Origin: Halioxenophilus sp033283405
Lineage (GTDB): Bacteria; Pseudomonadota; Gammaproteobacteria; Pseudomonadales; Cellvibrionaceae
Direction: 5' to 3'
Assembly (NCBI RefSeq): GCF_033283405.1
Contig: NZ_JAWMQR010000001.1
Span: forward strand, 1,178,001-1,242,000
DNA length: 64,000 nt
A program made the position numbers and the translations under genes. The notes below the pieces were generated by a model. That model was not told the DNA's origin. It did no database searches and saw nothing but the letters and a program-made list of their open reading frames with translations. Position 1 is the stretch's first letter, and every line of letters starts with the position of its first letter. Shown here in pieces: positions 16,726 through 24,604 of this stretch.

Positions 16726-17844
16726 TTATTGAGCAATAACCGCAGACAATGCCTTGAGGCAAAGATCGATATTCTCCTGCTTGGCGGAGTAACCCATTAA
16801 GCCAATGCGCCATACCTTACCAGCATAGGCACCCAAGCCGGCACCAATCTCCAGGTTAAATTCATTCAACAGACGCGTGCGCGCGACGGCGTCGTCCACG
16901 CCTTCCGGAATCCAAACGGCATTGAGCTGGGGTAGGCGGTACTCTTCGTCAACCACAAAGCGAATGCCCAACTCCGTGAGGCCGGCGTAGAGCTTCTCAT
17001 GCATGACGCGATGCCGGGCGAAGGCGGCAGATAGCCCCTCCTCCTGCAACATCACCAGGGATTCATGCAACCCGTAGAGGGCGTTGATGGGCGCCGTGTG
17101 GTGGTAGGCGCGCTTAGCACCTTCACCCCAGTAGCCCATCACCAGGTTCATATCCAAAAACCAGCTCTGTACTGGAGTTTTGCGGTTGCGTATCACCTCG
17201 ACTGCGCGCTCGCTGAAGGTGACCGGAGAGAGGCCCGGCGTACAGGAGAGGCACTTCTGTGAGCCTGAATAGACGGCATCGGCTCCCCACTCGTCCACCA
17301 GAACCGGTACTCCACCCAGGCCGGTGACGGTATCCATAATCACCAGACAATCGTGTTTACGCCCCAGTGCACAAAGGGTTGCGGCATCCGAGCAGACACC
17401 GGTGGAGGTTTCGGCGTGGACAAACGCCATAATTTTGGTATCCGGGTTGGCCTCAAGCGCCGCGGCTAGCTTGGCCGGGTCGACAGGTTTGCCCCACTCA
17501 TCATCGACCCGGACAGCGACACCGCCGGTGCGGGTGACATTCTCCAGCATGCGAATACCGAAGACACCGTTCACACACACCACCACTTTATCGCCCGGCT
17601 CAATCAGATTGACGAAGCAGGCTTCCATACCGGCAGAGCCCGGTGCAGAGATAGGTAGCGTCAGTGGATTCTTGGTTTGGAAGGCGTACTGCAGCAGCTC
17701 CTTCACCTCATCCATCATCTGAATAAACGCCGGGTCCAGATGACCGATGGTTGGCCGCCCCAAGGCGGATAAAATGCGCGGGTGAACATCCGAGGGACCG
17801 GGCCCCATGAGAGTGCGAACGGGAGGATGAAAGCTGCTGATCAT
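16726..17844 (-). CDS. Class V aminotransferase (alanine/serine-glyoxylate type)
   Basis: 372 residues from the ATG at 17844, which has a GAGGAG site 6 nt before; an earlier in-frame start lacks one. The N-terminus LMGPGPSDVHPRILSALGRP is the signature of AGT/SGAT enzymes. The PLP lysine is in SGSQKCLSCTPG near residue 193 and the PLP-binding Asp in IMDTVTGLGG. The enzyme moves an amino group to glyoxylate or pyruvate, linking it to C2 metabolism. It is followed, after a 43-bp gap, by the hydrolase gene on the same strand. Confidence 0.9.
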   Translation of the reverse strand: MISSFHPPVRTLMGPGPSDVHPRILSALGRPTIGHLDPAFIQMMDEVKELLQYAFQTKNPLTLPISAPGSAGMEACFVNLIEPGDKVVVCVNGVFGIRMLENVTRTGGVAVRVDDEWGKPVDPAKLAAALEANPDTKIMAFVHAETSTGVCSDAATLCALGRKHDCLVIMDTVTGLGGVPVLVDEWGADAVYSGSQKCLSCTPGLSPVTFSERAVEVIRNRKTPVQSWFLDMNLVMGYWGEGAKRAYHHTAPINALYGLHESLVMLQEEGLSAAFARHRVMHEKLYAGLTELGIRFVVDEEYRLPQLNAVWIPEGVDDAVARTRLLNEFNLEIGAGLGAYAGKVWRIGLMGYSAKQENIDLCLKALSAVIAQ

Positions 17845-17897
17845 AAAGACTCCTCGGCGAGCTGAATGGATTACTGGTGAAGAGAGCAACACACAAA

Positions 17898-17927
17898 AAG
17901 GGGGAATGGTAATCTAATCGCCCCCTT
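17898..17927 (-). terminator. Terminator between RDD gene and aminotransferase
   Basis: Arms AAGGGGG and CCCCCTT around a 16-nt loop; on the minus strand a T-run follows. It fits termination of transcripts from the RDD gene at 18031. Confidence 0.5.
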
Positions 17928-18030
17928 AAGAAAGTGCTATTTTAGTCCAATTGTGTGGCAATTACAGGCATACCTTAGGCCGAGCTGATTGCCGCCGAAT
18001 ACCACCATCGCCGGCGCCTGGCACTGCCCA

Positions 18031-18528
18031 TTAACCCACCTTCACCACTTTGGTATCGGCTATGTGATCGTGCAGGCATCGCTTTTCACGGCCAAATATC
18101 ATCAGGGTGCCGATAACAGCGACCACGCCACCAATATAGGGCACCTGCGGCACTAACCAATACCAAGCATAGCGTTTGGCAATCGTTGGCATATCCATAG
18201 CATCGCCATTGAGCTTGATTGCTCTAATACCCAACAACTTTTTCCCCAACGTTTGGCCTCTTTTAACCAGCAGCCAGCCATTAACAATAAAGAAGTAAAC
18301 AATTGATAACACCACATAGGCAACCTCGAACCACAACCTGTTCAGCCCACCGATTATTTCATCGGCGTAAGCCACAATCGCAAAATAGCAGGCAATCATC
18401 ACGGGAAAGAGGAGTATGGTGTCGACCAGCGATGCAGCCAACCTGGCCCAACGACTGGCCCGTTCAGTCGACACCACCTCTTCGTTTGCCAGTGTTGCTT
18501 GTGGTGTAGCGTAGATATTTTCGTCCAT
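18031..18528 (-). CDS. RDD-family membrane protein
   Basis: 165 residues from the ATG at 18528 (an earlier start at 18555 is possible). The RDD signature SRWARLAASLVDTILLFP opens the first of about four membrane segments, and a later GQTLGKKLLGIRAI is also characteristic. The N-terminal 30 residues are soluble and start ENIYATPQ. Function in this family is poorly defined; transport or ion-exchange roles have been proposed for some members. It appears monocistronic. Confidence 0.85.
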   Translation of the reverse strand: MDENIYATPQATLANEEVVSTERASRWARLAASLVDTILLFPVMIACYFAIVAYADEIIGGLNRLWFEVAYVVLSIVYFFIVNGWLLVKRGQTLGKKLLGIRAIKLNGDAMDMPTIAKRYAWYWLVPQVPYIGGVVAVIGTLMIFGREKRCLHDHIADTKVVKVG

Positions 18529-18616
18529 TGCATTGCTCTCCCTAATTACGCCCAAAAACCTTTGACGTTATATTTTTAAAATGCACAACAGCTGATTGCT
18601 GAAACAATTTTTTTAA

Positions 18617-19291
18617 TCACTGAAATAAGGGTCGTAACTGCTCTACCCACAGCTGATAACCCAGCGAGTTCATATGCAAACCATCATCAATAAACAACTC
18701 GATACGCGGTGAGCCATCGGCAGCCAACATAGGGGTAAACACATCCACATAAACCAGCCGCTCTTGAGTCTCTATAAACTCAGCAATCAACTGGTTAGCC
18801 AACGCCACTGCCGGCCGAACACCTGCGCGTGCCGGGCTTGGTTTTATGCTGATAAAGGCCAGTGTAGTGTTGGGCAACTCGGTTTGCACCTTCTGCACCA
18901 GCGCTTTGAAATCATCCAAAACCTGTTGCGGTGTTTTGCCATGGGCAATGTCGTTTTCACCGGCATAAAAGATAATTAAGCGGGGCTGGTAAGGGGCCAC
19001 AATTTGCTCAAAGAAGAAGACACTATCGCTAATTTCCGAGCCACCAAAACCACGATTGATGACCACCGCATTGGGAAAGTCCAGCTGCAAGCTTGACCAG
19101 AGCCGAATACTGGAACTGCCTAAAAAGAGCACCGCATTGGTTGGCGGTGGATGCACACTATCCAGCTGTTCAAAGTACTCTATTTGCGCCAACCAGGGAT
19201 TGACCATCAACGGCTGAGCATAGGCGAACAGAGACTGTGCCATCAGCAGCGACACCAGCCAGTAGAAGCCAGGGAGCCTTTTTATAAACAT
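18617..19291 (-). CDS. Secreted SGNH/GDSL-type lipase/esterase
   Basis: 224 residues. A signal peptide (LVSLLMAQSLFAYA) is followed by the four SGNH blocks: FLGSSSIRL with the serine, GFGGSE with the glycine, YAGENDIAHG with the asparagine, and DGLHMNSLG with the catalytic Asp and His. The enzyme is probably periplasmic or secreted and cleaves ester groups on lipids or sugars. No operon partner; it lies 61 bp from the RDD gene stop-to-start. Confidence 0.88.
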   Translation of the reverse strand: MFIKRLPGFYWLVSLLMAQSLFAYAQPLMVNPWLAQIEYFEQLDSVHPPPTNAVLFLGSSSIRLWSSLQLDFPNAVVINRGFGGSEISDSVFFFEQIVAPYQPRLIIFYAGENDIAHGKTPQQVLDDFKALVQKVQTELPNTTLAFISIKPSPARAGVRPAVALANQLIAEFIETQERLVYVDVFTPMLAADGSPRIELFIDDGLHMNSLGYQLWVEQLRPLFQ

Positions 19292-19596
19292 AACTAAAAC
19301 GGTTCTTGCAGCTATACCAATTAACGTTAACAGGGACAGACACTGTACCGTTATTTAACGCTTAGTACAGCCGGTAATATTTAACGGCAGCCTAAACCGG
19401 CACGCGCTAGCCCACGCAATGGCTTCAAGCATAAGCCACAGTAGCGGAGACTCAGAATATGGGGCGGGTAATTAGGGGGAGGAGTGCTACCATCGGTGAT
19501 AGCCTATGGCAGTCGCAAAAAGCTCTGAAGAATATAGCTGAGATATTTCCAGAGCTTGGGATGTGGTTATTAGAACTATAGAAAAAGCGAATCGGA
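19292..19596. other. Intergenic region, no gene seen
   Basis: 305 bp between the SGNH and efp genes. It holds a perfect 10-bp palindrome TTAACGTTAA at 19321-19330, 30 bp before the SGNH start. No open frame with a ribosome site and no RNA gene was recognised. Confidence 0.35.
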
Positions 19597-20163
19597 TTAA
19601 GCCTTGGCTCGACCTTTAAAGTCACCGGTACGGGTATCGATTTCAATCGCCTCTCCGGTCTCGATAAAGGCGGCTACCTGCAGTTCATAACCGTTGGCTA
19701 ACTTAGCCAACTTCATCACCTTGCCAGAGGTATCACCACGGGCAGCGGGTTCGGTGTAATCAACAGTACGCACAATGGTGGTTGGCAGCTCTACCGATAT
19801 GGCCTTGCCCTGATAAAATATCGCGGCACATACTTCGGGCATGCCATCCACTATAAAGTCGAGGGTGTTACCCAGGTTTTCTGCTTCAACTTCAATCTGG
19901 TTGTACTCTTCGTCCATAAAAACGTAGAGAGGGTCGGCAAAGTAGGAGTAGGTTACCTCTTTACGATCCAGAATAATGGGCTCCAATTTATCATCGGCCT
20001 TAAACACCGGCTCTTGGGAGGCACCGGTGATCAGGTTTTTTAACTTCATTTTACAGACAGCAGCATTACGGCCAGATTTGTTAAATTCACTTTTAAGAAC
20101 AATCCAGGCTTGGCCATCCAGATTGATGACCTGGCCAGCGCGGAACTCTTGTGCGGTTTTCAT
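19597..20163 (-). CDS. efp: Elongation factor P
   Basis: 188 residues, standard length. The tip loop reads FNKSGRNAAVCKMKLKNL with Arg32 where enterobacterial EF-P has a modified lysine; this is the Pseudomonas-type loop that is rhamnosylated. The remaining domains (FKADDKLEPIILDRKEVTYS, then ELPTTIVRTVDYTEPAARGD) match EF-P closely. It rescues ribosomes stalled at polyproline. It lies 44 bp after the earP gene, consistent with the modification pair being cotranscribed. Confidence 0.96.
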   Translation of the reverse strand: MKTAQEFRAGQVINLDGQAWIVLKSEFNKSGRNAAVCKMKLKNLITGASQEPVFKADDKLEPIILDRKEVTYSYFADPLYVFMDEEYNQIEVEAENLGNTLDFIVDGMPEVCAAIFYQGKAISVELPTTIVRTVDYTEPAARGDTSGKVMKLAKLANGYELQVAAFIETGEAIEIDTRTGDFKGRAKA

Positions 20164-20207
20164 AGTTTAGGTATCCAAAAAATGGAGGGAGATTTGAGCG
20201 CGCGGTA

Positions 20208-21323
20208 CTATACCTGAAGGCCGCAAAAAAGCACGAGATTTGATGCGAGATCCCCTAAAGAGATCATCTTTTTTTGCCAGTTAAGAGAGTGCGATTGCCA
20301 AGTGCTCAGCAACGGTGATAAATCCGCCCGAAAAGCGTCACCTCCTGCGCCATTCCAGGTACCGTGTAACGCCTTTGCCGGCTCGACCAACGCCGTCGGG
20401 GCCCCTGCCAAATAGCGCTCCAGAAAAGCGTTAAGCTTTATATAGTGAGCCCCCTCCTCCTGAGGATAAATCTGCCAAAGAAATGGTTTACCCAGCATTT
20501 GCGTCCGCATAAATGACGCCTCACCACGGACAAAGTTAAAGTCACAGTAGGCGAGTAAACGGTCGTATTGATCCTGTGCTAAAAAGGGCAGCGCGGTCAG
20601 CTGCAAATTGCCACGACTGTAGGAGTTGCTGGCAACAAAACTCTGCCCCAACCAGTTACTGATGGGCTTGGAAACCTTTCCTTCGGGGACCAGCAGATGG
20701 CTGGCAAAGGGTGCCTTACTCAAACTATCGAGCAGTATAGGCAAGGCGACGTTGGCATAGGCAAACAGGCTTAGGGTAACGACATCGGCGACTTCGGGAA
20801 TGCCCATCTGCTGGCGCCACTGCTTACGCACACTGGGCTCTCGGAACCGCTCAGACAGGGCTAGTAATTCCGGCTCCCAAAGCAGGCCACCCGAATGATT
20901 ATCAAAACCGGGAAAGAAAAAAGTTTTATTAAGCCCATGCACAGGTGATCGCCCCAAATGAAAATCGGCCACCCAGGTTTCTGCACTTAAATATTCCAGG
21001 TTAAGCCAATGAGTCGTATGGCCAGCCATCGACTCGATATACAGCGCCGGCAGTTCACAGCCGTAGGCCTCAATGACGACATCACCGGGGGTTACCAAAG
21101 GCAAAGGATCACACCAGTGGCGAATGCTCACCCCCTCTAACGACTGTTGGGCATTAGCAGTATCCACCCCCGGCCACAGGGCGGCCAAACTGGGTAGATC
21201 ATCCAACCAAAGCGTCACCGCTTTGCCGTGGTGGCTTACCAAAGTGCGGGCAAGCTGCCAGCAGGTACCGATATCGCCAAAGTTATCCACCACCCGACAA
21301 AACAGATGCCATTGCTCTGCCAC
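20208..21323 (-). CDS. earP: EF-P arginine rhamnosyltransferase
   Basis: 371 residues from the GTG at 21323. With this start, Asp13 and Asp17 in VVDNFGDIG fall at the positions known to matter in Pseudomonas EarP, and a GGGTGG site precedes it, so I prefer it to the longer frame from 21440. Other family motifs are LNLEYLSAETWV, KTFFFPGFDNHSGGLL and FVRGEASFMRTQ. It transfers rhamnose from dTDP-rhamnose to Arg32 of EF-P, which the next gene encodes. It is divergent from dbpA. Confidence 0.94.
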   Translation of the reverse strand: MAEQWHLFCRVVDNFGDIGTCWQLARTLVSHHGKAVTLWLDDLPSLAALWPGVDTANAQQSLEGVSIRHWCDPLPLVTPGDVVIEAYGCELPALYIESMAGHTTHWLNLEYLSAETWVADFHLGRSPVHGLNKTFFFPGFDNHSGGLLWEPELLALSERFREPSVRKQWRQQMGIPEVADVVTLSLFAYANVALPILLDSLSKAPFASHLLVPEGKVSKPISNWLGQSFVASNSYSRGNLQLTALPFLAQDQYDRLLAYCDFNFVRGEASFMRTQMLGKPFLWQIYPQEEGAHYIKLNAFLERYLAGAPTALVEPAKALHGTWNGAGGDAFRADLSPLLSTWQSHSLNWQKKMISLGDLASNLVLFCGLQV

Positions 21324-21458
21324 GATAAAACCACCCCAAGGGTTACCCAAACAGCCGCCAGTATTAACGCCCAAAGCGTTGGCGTACAGCAATAAAAGCG
21401 CGTGCTGGTGCCAACTTAAGGGTACAATGCCGGGCCACACCCCTGAGAGGACTCCCGC

Positions 21459-22838
21459 TTGCCTGCTTTCTCCACCCTGCCCCTTGCCCCATCGCTGTTA
21501 GTCACCCTGGGAGAACTGGGTTACCAAACCATGACCCCCATACAAGCAGAGAGTCTTCCGGCCATACTCAATGGCCGCGATGTCATTGCCCAGGCAAAAA
21601 CCGGCTCTGGCAAAACCGCAGCCTTTGGCTTGGGTCTGCTGCATCACCTGGAGGTAAAACGCTTTTGTGTGCAGTCGCTGGTGCTCTGCCCCACCCGGGA
21701 GCTGGCCGATCAGGTGGCCAACGAAATACGCAGGCTGGGCCGCGGCACGCACAATATCAAGGTGTTGACTCTGTGCGGCGGGCAACCCTTCGGCCCCCAG
21801 CTGGGTTCACTGCAGCATGGGGCCCATATTGTGGTGGGCACACCGGGTCGACTATTGGAGCATCTGCAGAAAGGCTCACTTGATCTTTCCGCCACAGACT
21901 ATTTTGTACTGGACGAAGCCGACCGCATGCTGGACATGGGTTTCCAAAGCGCAATGGACGAGATAGTTGAGTACCTGCCAAGCAAACGCCAAACCGTGCT
22001 TTTTAGTGCAACCTACCCCAAGGAGATAGAACAAATTGCCGGCCGCGTGTTGCAGGATCCGGTTCGAATCGTGATCGCCAGTGAACCGGTGAACAATCTG
22101 ATCCAACAACGCTTTTTTCTACTTGATGATGAGAGCCAACGGATAACCGCCACTGAATTACTGTTATTGGAGCAAGCCCCCGAATCCGCGATTGTTTTCG
22201 CCAACACCAAGCGTGAAACCCAGGCCGTTTGCGACCAACTAAACGCCGCTGGCTTTTATGCCGCCGCCCTGCACGGCGACATGGAACAGAAAGAGCGCGA
22301 CGAAACGCTGGTCCGCTTTGCCAATAAAAGCTTAACGGTGCTGGTTGCCACAGATGTCGCGGCACGCGGTTTGGATATAGAAGCGGTCGACTTGGTGATC
22401 AACTACCACTTGGCCCGGGACAGCGAGGTGCACGTGCATCGGGTTGGGCGAACCGGGCGCGCCGGCAGTAGTGGCTTGGCCTGTAGCCTGGTCAATAAAA
22501 ATGAGCAGTTTAAATTGGATCGCCTTGAGGATCAGCTCTCCGAGCAGCCTACCCTCAGCCCCCTCCCCCAACAGCAGCTGCTGAGCACCACCCCGCCCCG
22601 ACCTAAATGGCAAACCTTGCAAATTGATGGCGGTAAAAAAGATAAACTAAGGCCGGGGGATATTGTTGGCGGCCTCACCGGCGAGCAGGGGATAGGTGGT
22701 GACCAGCTGGGTAAAATTCACATTACCCCCAACAAGGCGTTTGTGGCTGTTTACCGCGCGGTCGCCAAGCAGGCGCTTGCAAAAATTACCCAGGGAAAAT
22801 TAAAAGGCCGGAATTTTCGAGCGCGATTACTGCGTTAA
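21459..22838 (+). CDS. dbpA: DEAD-box RNA helicase DbpA
   Basis: 459 residues. The start is TTG at 21459: the protein then begins PAFSTLPL, matching the E. coli DbpA start, with GAGAGG upstream. All helicase motifs are visible: AKTGSGKT, PTRELADQV, TPGRLLEHL, DEAD, SAT and HRVGRTGRAG. The C-terminal 75 residues (KLRPGDIVGGLTGEQGI, then KIHITPNKAFVAVY) are the DbpA RNA-binding domain that recognises 23S rRNA hairpin 92. It acts in large-subunit assembly. Confidence 0.95.
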   Translation: MPAFSTLPLAPSLLVTLGELGYQTMTPIQAESLPAILNGRDVIAQAKTGSGKTAAFGLGLLHHLEVKRFCVQSLVLCPTRELADQVANEIRRLGRGTHNIKVLTLCGGQPFGPQLGSLQHGAHIVVGTPGRLLEHLQKGSLDLSATDYFVLDEADRMLDMGFQSAMDEIVEYLPSKRQTVLFSATYPKEIEQIAGRVLQDPVRIVIASEPVNNLIQQRFFLLDDESQRITATELLLLEQAPESAIVFANTKRETQAVCDQLNAAGFYAAALHGDMEQKERDETLVRFANKSLTVLVATDVAARGLDIEAVDLVINYHLARDSEVHVHRVGRTGRAGSSGLACSLVNKNEQFKLDRLEDQLSEQPTLSPLPQQQLLSTTPPRPKWQTLQIDGGKKDKLRPGDIVGGLTGEQGIGGDQLGKIHITPNKAFVAVYRAVAKQALAKITQGKLKGRNFRARLLR

Positions 22839-22941
22839 ATAAAACCCGGTGCAACGGGGTGATTATCAGGCGTTGGTTGAGCGCTGTAGCGCTCGGCAAA
22901 CAACAGGCGCCGGAAGTCAAGAGCACATTGATCAACCGGCA

Positions 22942-23535
22942 CTAAAATGGGAGGGAGACTCCCAAAACCACGCCTGTGTTCTCTTCCTGCACCACGCCCC
23001 ACAAACGGTAACGTTTCAAGCCGACGCCCAAAAGCCCCATAAAATCGCCATCATCGGTAATACCGACTCCGGTATCAAATGAGAACAAACCACCGCTGTC
23101 GAGCGCTATGCTGCGATACTTACCAGCCAGATCGTCGTAGCGGTCAGCCAAGGCGGAGTAGTCGACCGACAGTTGATCGTATTTAATCACCAGCTGATCA
23201 TAACGATCAGTTAACGAGGTTGAATTGGCCAAGGTGCTGTTCAAATCGGAAGTGACCGTCTGGTATTGCTTTAAATTCTCTTCCAGTTCATTGGCGACCG
23301 TTTGATACTGCTTAAGTGACTGCTCCAATTTTTGGATATACGCAGCTTGATCATCAACCAAACGGGTATCCAAACAGTCGAGCTGATCGACATACTCTTT
23401 TTTTACGATATAGACCGTCATGCCCTCCACTGCACGCACTGCCATGGCTGCTTTATCGACTGGCACCAAACAGTCGGCCATAGCAACCTGCGTAGCCGTA
23501 AATAGTACGCAGGCCCCAAATAATTTGGCGTACAT
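22942..23535 (-). CDS. Secreted coiled-coil protein of unknown function
   Basis: 197 residues, not recognised. A signal peptide (LFGACVLFTATQVAMA) is followed by DCLVPVDK; residues about 60-150 are a coiled coil with internal seven-residue repeats (LKQYQTV twice, then YDQL/YDDL units). The last 45 residues look beta-rich, with YRLWGVVQEENTGVVLGVSL. Cys22 follows the predicted cleavage site, but the context is not a good lipobox. It is the last gene of a four-gene operon, 9 bp after the previous one. It probably sits in the periplasm and could bridge to the outer membrane; that is inference. Confidence 0.75.
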   Translation of the reverse strand: MYAKLFGACVLFTATQVAMADCLVPVDKAAMAVRAVEGMTVYIVKKEYVDQLDCLDTRLVDDQAAYIQKLEQSLKQYQTVANELEENLKQYQTVTSDLNSTLANSTSLTDRYDQLVIKYDQLSVDYSALADRYDDLAGKYRSIALDSGGLFSFDTGVGITDDGDFMGLLGVGLKRYRLWGVVQEENTGVVLGVSLPF

Positions 23536-23544
23536 AACAACTCC

Positions 23545-24039
23545 TTACTCGATAGCGTATTTTTTGCCAAGCTCAGCCGCTTTATTTAAGGCTGCGGCAT
23601 AGGCATCCCGACGGTTCTGCAACTGTTCACCCTCGCTTTGTAATTCACCGACCTTCTGATCCAGCTCCGCTTTTTTGGCAATGGTATCGGCACTGTTGAC
23701 TGCCAGTTTATCGCTCTCGGCCTTTAAGCGAGCCTGCTCTGCCTCAATGGCGATTTTTTTCTGGCGCATAGCTTCTGATTCAGCCTGCAGCCCTGTTAAG
23801 CGCGAATTAAGCTCGGCATTAACCTTCCGTAATTGATCGCGCTCGGCATCGGCCTCCGCCAACCGTTTCCTGTTTGTCCACAACTGATACGCACGATAGA
23901 GCAGAACCGCAATACCGGCCGTGAGCACATATTTGCGTACGCTTCCCGGCAAGACCAGGCTGGCACCTATCAGCAGTATCGCCCCAAGAATGACGCCACC
24001 ATAGGTGGTGAGAAAATGGATAAAATCAAAATCGGGCAT
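23545..24039 (-). CDS. Membrane-anchored coiled-coil protein, unknown
   Basis: 164 residues, not recognised. Two adjacent hydrophobic segments (about 10-30 and 35-52) are followed by a long charged coiled coil from about 57 to 150, rich in E, K, A and L (RKRLAEADAERDQLRKVNAE). The layout resembles inner-membrane spanin-like or scaffold proteins, but there is no sequence match I can name. It lies third in the operon, 14 bp after the three-segment membrane protein gene and 9 bp before the secreted coiled-coil gene. Cotranslation and joint function are likely. Confidence 0.75.
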   Translation of the reverse strand: MPDFDFIHFLTTYGGVILGAILLIGASLVLPGSVRKYVLTAGIAVLLYRAYQLWTNRKRLAEADAERDQLRKVNAELNSRLTGLQAESEAMRQKKIAIEAEQARLKAESDKLAVNSADTIAKKAELDQKVGELQSEGEQLQNRRDAYAAALNKAAELGKKYAIE

Positions 24040-24053
24040 ATCTTTGTTCGCTC

Positions 24054-24593
24054 CTATTCAGAACGGGAGACCCGCGTCTGTTTGGCTTTTTCCATACTGG
24101 CTATGATTTTATGTAACGGGCCGGAACCCATCCCCATGGAGACACCCGTTAAGGTAATGGTCAACCAGGGGTAACTGCTGGCTGATTTTTCCACGCCGCT
24201 CATCAAGTTATCGATCAAGAGAAACATATCGATGTTGGCAACCCAAGCAACGACGATACCGATAATAATACCCAACACTTTAGCGGCATACTTCACGACA
24301 AACGTTCGCAACTGCGCCACGGAGATAGAGCTGCACTTCTCGTAGGCCACCTCTTTTATTTTTACCCGGTCCGCGCCCAACTGATTGGCCAGATTCAGTA
24401 CCGTTGACTTTTCAATTAACGCTTCCAGATTTTCCTGCAAATTAGCCGCTTGACGATTCCAAAACTTATAGAAGTTGTATTTGGCTTCCAAAACGTCGTA
24501 ACACGATTTAACAATTTCCAGAAATCGTTCAATGATCAGAGAGATAAAAATTGCGCCAGCCAATAGCAACAGCGCCGCATTGCTACCATCCAT
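24054..24593 (-). CDS. Three-segment membrane protein, paralogue of amidase N-terminus
   Basis: 179 residues, family not recognised. The first membrane segment is followed by IIERFLEIVK; a charged middle region (35-100) leads to segment 2 (VLGIIIGIVVAWVANIDMFL) and segment 3 (LTITLTGVSMGMGSGPLHKI). The same layout and related motifs (LIERFLEILK, a late GGSQPVHILL) occur in the N-terminal half of the amidase next door, so the two are paralogous and may form hetero-oligomers. The tail is basic. Holin-like behaviour is possible but unproven. It lies 11 bp after the amidase gene. Confidence 0.75.
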   Translation of the reverse strand: MDGSNAALLLLAGAIFISLIIERFLEIVKSCYDVLEAKYNFYKFWNRQAANLQENLEALIEKSTVLNLANQLGADRVKIKEVAYEKCSSISVAQLRTFVVKYAAKVLGIIIGIVVAWVANIDMFLLIDNLMSGVEKSASSYPWLTITLTGVSMGMGSGPLHKIIASMEKAKQTRVSRSE

Positions 24594-24604
24594 TGTTCAA
24601 TCTC

